Source: JBAZMA01 sp041649995
GTDB lineage: Bacteria; Omnitrophota; Gorgyraeia; Velamenicoccales; Velamenicoccaceae
Length of the DNA: 8,628 bases
Assembly (NCBI GenBank): GCA_041649995.1
Contig: JBAZMA010000028.1
Span: 1 to 8,628, forward strand
Direction of reading: 5' to 3'
The notes under the pieces are model-generated. The model was not told the DNA's origin. It was given only the letters and a program-made list of their open reading frames with translations, and searched no databases. Below, piece after piece: positions 5,037-8,628 of the stretch (positions are counted from its first letter, which is position 1; every line of letters starts with the position of its first letter). The translations under genes and the position numbers were made by a program.

Positions 5037-6893
5037 TTACGCCAAACCCAGCAGTTTCTTGACTTCCTCGGCATCCATGACTTCGCGTTCGCGCAGCGTG
5101 TTTGCCAAAAGGGTCAATTTGTCCTTATTCTGCTCCAAAAGCTTTTTAGCCCGCTCGTAACAGCTGTCGATGATGATCTTGACCTCGCTGTCGATAAGCC
5201 TGGCCGTCTCTTCACTGTAATTTCTTTCTTCCGAAAGATTTTTTCCGAGGAAAACCAGACCCTGCCGATGCCCCAGGGTCAGATAACCCACTTTTTCCGA
5301 CATGCCGAATTCGCAGACCATACGCCGGGCCATTTGGGTTGAGACCTCGATATCGTTCTCTGAGCCGGTCGTGATATCGTTAAAACAAAGGTTTTCTGAC
5401 GCCCTGCCGGCCAAAAGGACCGTGATCCGGCCGATCAGTTCGCTCTTCATCATGATGTAGCGGTCCTGAAGGGGCAGCTGCAGGGTATAGCCGAGCGCGG
5501 CCACGCCCCTGGGAATGATCGAAACCTTATGGAGGGGGTCGACATCCGGAATCAAAAGCGATACCAGCGTGTGTCCGGATTCATGATAAGAAACAATCTC
5601 TTTTTCCTTATCGCTGATGACGCGGCTCTTTCGTTCCGGGCCCGCGATCACGCGTTCAATAGCGGCATCCATTTCTTTTTTTCCGACGGATTCTTTGCTG
5701 TAACGCGCCGCCAGCAGCGCGGCTTCATTGCACAGATTCGCCAGATCCGCTCCGGAAAAACCGGGCGTCTGCCTGGCGATGGACTCCAGATTGACTTCAG
5801 GCGAGAGCTTGATCTTCTTCGAGTGGACTTTGAGGATCGCCTCCCTGCCCTTGATGTCCGGCCTGTCGATGACGACATGCCTGTCAAAACGGCCCGGCCG
5901 CAGAAGCGCGGGATCCAGCGTGTCCGGTCTGTTTGTCGCCGCGATCAGAATGATGCCTTCCTGGGGGTCAAACCCGTCCATCTCCACCAAAAGCTGATTG
6001 AGCGTCTGTTCCCGTTCGTCATGCCCGCCGCCGATGCCGGAAAATCTCAGCCGGCCGACAGCGTCGATCTCATCAATAAAAATAATCGCCCCGCGCCCGA
6101 ATGTCTTGGCGGCTTTGCGCGCCTGTTCGAATAAATCGCGGACACGCGATGCGCCCACGCCCACGAACATTTCCACGAAATCAGAACCGCTGATATTAAA
6201 AAACGGAACGTTGGCCTCTCCGGCCACAGCCTTGGCGATGAGCGTCTTGCCGCACCCCGGAGGCCCCACCAAAAGAACGCCCTTGGGGATCTTTCCTCCC
6301 AGTTTCTGAAATTTCTTCGGGTCTTTCAAAAATTCGATGACCTCCTGGAGCTCCTCCTTGGCCTCGTCGACCCCGGCCACATCGTTGAAAGTCACCTTCT
6401 CCTTGTTCTCGCCGCCCAAGCGCGCCTTGACCTTTCCGAAAGACCAGATCCTGTTTCCCACTTCCGCGCCGCGATAGCTGAAATACCACAAGAAACCGAT
6501 GAACAATAATACGGGACCAAGAGAAAACAAAAGATTGGCCCAAAGCGTCCGGGCGGGTTTAACCTGAAAATCGGGGGCGTTCGTCCGCAAAAGAGCCAGC
6601 AGGTCCTTATCATCCGCGGGAATATTCACAAAAAAGCGCGACCCGGCCGTAAACTCGCCCTGAAGGATCTCCTCGGACATAGTGACATATTTCAGACGCG
6701 TGGGCTCCTCTTTCAGGACCCTGTAGAATTCGCTGTAAGTCAATTCCTTCCTGGCAGAGGCATTGTTCTGGAGGACACCCATCAGATAAAGGGTGCCGAT
6801 GACAAAAAGGACCCACAGAAAAACGGAAAAATTGCCCTTTTTCATCTTTTGCGACGGAGAATTCTTCATGAGAGGCGTAGAAGTCTTTTTCAT
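5037..6893 (-). CDS. ftsH: ATP-dependent zinc metalloprotease FtsH
   Basis: A membrane-anchored hexameric AAA+ protease that extracts and degrades membrane and short-lived cytosolic proteins. With the ATG at 6893 it has 618 residues. A basic N-terminus leads to membrane helix 1 (about 22-41), a periplasmic part, and helix 2 (about 120-140). The AAA+ module has Walker A GPPGCGKT (210-217), pore motif FVGVG (243-247), Walker B IIFIDEID (270-277) and the second region of homology ending LLRPGRFDR (330-338). The protease has HESGH (437-441) with Asp514 in TGSENDI as the likely third zinc ligand. An in-frame TTG at 6926 would add 11 residues but lies inside the putative promoter. No Shine-Dalgarno precedes ATG 6893, nor the in-frame ATGs at 6869 and 6845. 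tilS-ftsH adjacency is widely conserved. Confidence 0.97.
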   Translation of the reverse strand: MKKTSTPLMKNSPSQKMKKGNFSVFLWVLFVIGTLYLMGVLQNNASARKELTYSEFYRVLKEEPTRLKYVTMSEEILQGEFTAGSRFFVNIPADDKDLLALLRTNAPDFQVKPARTLWANLLFSLGPVLLFIGFLWYFSYRGAEVGNRIWSFGKVKARLGGENKEKVTFNDVAGVDEAKEELQEVIEFLKDPKKFQKLGGKIPKGVLLVGPPGCGKTLIAKAVAGEANVPFFNISGSDFVEMFVGVGASRVRDLFEQARKAAKTFGRGAIIFIDEIDAVGRLRFSGIGGGHDEREQTLNQLLVEMDGFDPQEGIILIAATNRPDTLDPALLRPGRFDRHVVIDRPDIKGREAILKVHSKKIKLSPEVNLESIARQTPGFSGADLANLCNEAALLAARYSKESVGKKEMDAAIERVIAGPERKSRVISDKEKEIVSYHESGHTLVSLLIPDVDPLHKVSIIPRGVAALGYTLQLPLQDRYIMMKSELIGRITVLLAGRASENLCFNDITTGSENDIEVSTQMARRMVCEFGMSEKVGYLTLGHRQGLVFLGKNLSEERNYSEETARLIDSEVKIIIDSCYERAKKLLEQNKDKLTLLANTLREREVMDAEEVKKLLGLA

Positions 6894-6902
6894 AGTAGAT
6901 GT

Positions 6903-6931
6903 ATTATATAATCCTTCCCTGCGCAAAGCAA
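6903..6931 (-). promoter_or_regulatory. Putative sigma70-type promoter of ftsH
   Basis: The minus strand has a perfect TATAAT at 6903-6908, and 17 bp upstream TTGCTT (6926-6931), which keeps only TTG of the consensus -35. A start seven bases after the -10 falls near 6896, about three bases before the ftsH ATG, so the transcript would be leaderless or nearly so, consistent with the missing Shine-Dalgarno. It lies in the 73-bp gap after tilS. Predicted from sequence only. Confidence 0.5.
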
Positions 6932-6966
6932 ATGAAAATCCACGAAGGTTTCATGTCCCGCCCTGT

Positions 6967-7968
6967 TCACCCCGGGTGAGTCTTAGAGCCTTGACCCTGC
7001 GCTCGCCTAAAGAATGTAATTCCTGAACGTTCTTTCAGCGCGAGGCATCCGTCCGGAAGATGGAGCTGCGATCCGGCCTTTTTTTTCCACAGCAGATCTT
7101 CAAATTCCTCGCTATGCGCAAACGAGAGCCCCGCGGAACTCAAAGACGCCACAGCCATCCTCAGCGCCATTCGTCTCAAAGAAATATCCAGGTCTTTGAA
7201 CGCTTTTTCTTGGACAAAAAGCCTCCCTTTGCGCAGCCGGCTGTTCGCTTTTAGAAACTCCGAGGCCTCAACAGCCAGATGGGCGTAATCAGCCCCCACG
7301 CTTAAGGCGATATGGGCCAGATTGTTTCGGATACGCGGGCTAAATCCCTTTTCCAGAAAAGGCAGAAGCTTCCCGCGGATCTTGTTACGTAAAAAAATAT
7401 CCTGGGAATTCGTTTCATCCGTACGAAAAGCGATTTTTTCTTTTTTCAGATAGGCCATGACCTCCCGACGGCTGATCCCGATCAATGGCCGCACGACCTT
7501 TATCCCTCCCAGAACGCGCACGGGCAAAATGGAAGCCAGCCCCCACAGGCCGCTGCCTCTGATCAGGCGCATCAGCACTGTCTCAGCCTGATCGTCTAAG
7601 GTATGTCCCAGCGCCAGGCAATCCGCTTTTGCCAGTTTTGCCGTCCGCAGCAGGAACGCGTAGCGAATCTTGCGAAGCGCCTCTTCGGAAACGGCCTGAG
7701 GCTTCCCCCGACGCCTGGAACCCTCAAAAAAACGCAGGCCCAGTTTCCGGGCCTGCGTCTTGACGAAACGCACATCCCGGGAAGAATTCCTGCGCACTCC
7801 ATGATCAAAAGAAGCCACAAAGATCTCCAGTCCCAGGACAGGTTCCAGACTCTTAAGCGCGTTCAAGAGAGCCATGGAATCCGGCCCGCCGGAAACAGCG
7901 ACCAGGACCCTGTCGCAAGCGGCAAACATCCCGTAGCCCTCGATGGTCTTTTTAACGTCCGAAAGCAT
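6967..7968 (-). CDS. tilS: tRNA(Ile)-lysidine synthase
   Basis: Attaches lysine to C34 of the CAU-anticodon tRNA-Ile, with ATP, so that it reads AUA; essential in most bacteria and cytoplasmic. The 333-residue protein has the N-type ATP pyrophosphatase P-loop SGGPDS (26-31), FDHGVR (54-59), and the family signature GHTLDDQAETVLMRLIRGSGLWGL starting at 121, followed by RPLIGISRREVMAYL. The C-terminal part ends in LHLPDGCLALKE-like strands, a reduced TilS C-terminal domain; overall it is nearer to the short Aquifex form than to the 432-residue E. coli form. ATG 7968 is preceded by AAGGA about ten bases upstream. It starts 33 bp after the upstream membrane protein and ends 73 bp before ftsH ATG. 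Confidence 0.96.
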   Translation of the reverse strand: MLSDVKKTIEGYGMFAACDRVLVAVSGGPDSMALLNALKSLEPVLGLEIFVASFDHGVRRNSSRDVRFVKTQARKLGLRFFEGSRRRGKPQAVSEEALRKIRYAFLLRTAKLAKADCLALGHTLDDQAETVLMRLIRGSGLWGLASILPVRVLGGIKVVRPLIGISRREVMAYLKKEKIAFRTDETNSQDIFLRNKIRGKLLPFLEKGFSPRIRNNLAHIALSVGADYAHLAVEASEFLKANSRLRKGRLFVQEKAFKDLDISLRRMALRMAVASLSSAGLSFAHSEEFEDLLWKKKAGSQLHLPDGCLALKERSGITFFRRAQGQGSKTHPG

Positions 7969-8001
7969 TGCGATTTTTCCTTATCCAGGCAAAAGACCGG
8001 A

Positions 8002-8481
8002 TCAATATTCCCTGCTCTTGTATTTGAATTGACGGATGATCTGGGGGTGGGAAAAGAAACCGACGACAGCCACGTAATAAGTCAGGGAAACGAAGATCCC
8101 GGCCAGCAGAAACCCTATGGGGACCTCCAGAAGGACTTCTTCAGCCATGAAGATATTCAAACAGATGTTGATGACCAGGTTGATGATATAGACGGCCATA
8201 ACCACCCTCAGGCCCTGTCGGGCCCACTCTTTCAGGTGGAGGGCGCCGATACCGCAAATAACCCAGGAAAGGAAAATAAGCAGGTTCAGGACAGAAGACA
8301 GCCAGAACGCAGGCATAGCCACTGTGCCGGAAGGAATGACGGCTGCGAATTCCGGATAGTCCCTCAGGCACATCAAGGCCATGGACAAAATCATCAGGAA
8401 CGCGTTAAACGCGCCGAGGGCGATCAAAGAGATGGAAAAGATAACAACCCCCTTTGACCGCGTAATAAACTTATAGACCAT
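8002..8481 (-). CDS. Four-helix membrane protein of unknown function
   Basis: A 159-residue protein with four predicted membrane helices (about 12-37, 57-81, 90-112, 119-143). Short charged or polar linkers include HLKEWARQG (82-90), and the basic tail HPQIIRQFKYKSREY follows the last helix. I see no catalytic motif and do not recognise the family with confidence; the pattern of a loop Arg/Trp segment and a final FFSHP is like small uncharacterised membrane proteins annotated only as hypothetical. ATG 8481 follows a perfect AAGGAG by four bases. It is the first gene after the 54-bp repeat array and is followed after 33 bp by tilS, with which it is probably cotranscribed. Confidence 0.85.
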   Translation of the reverse strand: MVYKFITRSKGVVIFSISLIALGAFNAFLMILSMALMCLRDYPEFAAVIPSGTVAMPAFWLSSVLNLLIFLSWVICGIGALHLKEWARQGLRVVMAVYIINLVINICLNIFMAEEVLLEVPIGFLLAGIFVSLTYYVAVVGFFSHPQIIRQFKYKSREY

Positions 8482-8485
8482 TGAG

Positions 8486-8491
8486 CTCCTT
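8486..8491 (-). promoter_or_regulatory. Strong ribosome binding site within a diverged repeat unit
   Basis: AAGGAG-CTCA-ATG on the minus strand. The surrounding CATTAAGGAGCTCA matches CATTAAGTCGCTCA of the 54-bp repeats except at two bases (TC to GA), and those two changes create the Shine-Dalgarno core. Confidence 0.8.
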
Positions 8492-8495
8492 AATG

Positions 8496-8512
8496 TGCCG
8501 ACGCAGTCGGCA
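8496..8512 (-). other. 7-bp hairpin just upstream of the ribosome binding site
   Basis: TGCCGAC (8496-8502) pairs perfectly with GTCGGCA (8506-8512) around a 3-nt loop. It sits four bases upstream of AAGGAG and takes the place of the TGTA found at this point in the full 54-bp repeats. It could protect the mRNA 5' region or affect translation; no U-run follows, so it is not an intrinsic terminator. Confidence 0.6.
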
Positions 8513-8628
8513 TTCAGCGAAATCCCGCCAAGTGAAACGAAGCGGGGTGAGCGACTTAATGTACAATTCAGCGAAATCCCGCCAAGTGAAACGAAGCGGG
8601 GTGAGCGACTTAATGTACAATTCAGCGA
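8512..8628. repeat. 54-bp tandem repeat array, open at the right edge
   Basis: Two full units (8512-8565 and 8566-8619) and the first nine bases of a third, identical by eye, so the array continues outside the window. Each unit has a CCCGC/GCGGG hairpin around a 14-nt loop and a TGTACA palindrome at the junction. Being 18 codons long, it stays open in at least one frame on each strand, so gene callers may report false repetitive proteins. Any promoter for the downstream membrane protein must lie in or beyond it; I see no clear -10/-35 pair. Confidence 0.9.

Noticed and set aside
4190..5062. 290-codon plus-strand open frame opposite folP
   Set aside because: It is the antisense shadow of a well-supported folP with all its motifs; the translation is low-complexity and Arg/Ala/Pro rich.
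5571..5585. HESGH instead of the common HEAGH in FtsH as an anomaly
   Set aside because: Both zinc-binding histidines and the glutamate are kept; Ala/Ser variation at this position is conservative and not a sign of inactivity.
7603..8457. 284-codon plus-strand open frame opposite tilS and the membrane protein
   Set aside because: It spans two genes on the other strand and the translation is rich in Gln/His/Asp/Gly with no recognisable domain.
8512..8628. Repetitive 18-residue-per-unit protein encoded by the right-edge array
   Set aside because: The 54-bp period keeps frames open on both strands by arithmetic alone; there is no start site or ribosome binding site in view and the unit is dominated by a DNA hairpin.

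Overview
The window looks like chromosomal backbone from an uncultured diderm bacterium. Gene content, compact spacing, tRNAs without an encoded CCA end, and intergenic tandem repeats that read as open frames together suggest Omnitrophota or a neighbouring phylum. That placement is an inference from gene order and general appearance and has moderate to low confidence. Every gene I can support lies on the minus strand, so transcription runs from right to left.

Layout in transcription order: a 54-bp tandem repeat array at the right edge (8512-8628, running off the window) leads into a four-helix membrane protein of unknown function (8002-8481). Next come tilS (tRNA-Ile lysidine synthase), ftsH (membrane AAA+ zinc protease), folP (dihydropteroate synthase with an N-terminal extension), cdaA (membrane c-di-AMP cyclase), an unlisted 41-codon membrane microprotein (2818-2943), pdxJ (pyridoxine 5'-phosphate synthase), acpS (holo-ACP synthase), nnrD (NAD(P)HX dehydratase), tRNA-Thr(UGU) and tRNA-Tyr(GUA). 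The left 450 bases hold no credible gene, only two families of hairpin-rich repeats.

From ftsH to tRNA-Thr the genes are nearly contiguous, with gaps of 9 to 58 bp and two overlaps. They look like one operon driven by a promoter just before ftsH. The order joins three known neighbourhoods: tilS-ftsH-folP, cdaA-cdaR (here the cdaR slot holds only the microprotein, and no glmM follows), and pdxJ-acpS-nnrD. The tRNA order Thr then Tyr matches the start of the thrU-tyrU-glyT-thrT-tufB cluster of E. coli, so tRNA-Gly, tRNA-Thr and tuf may lie beyond the left edge.

The most interesting points are these. The 41-residue protein resembles the membrane anchor and first motif of CdaR/YbbR and is translationally coupled to cdaA. 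A 20-bp copy of the tRNA-Thr 3' end lies 133 bp downstream of the intact gene. The 89-bp repeat array ends in a perfect 12-bp hairpin that overlaps the tRNA-Tyr 3' end. The ribosome binding site of the first membrane protein seems to be made from a diverged unit of the 54-bp array.
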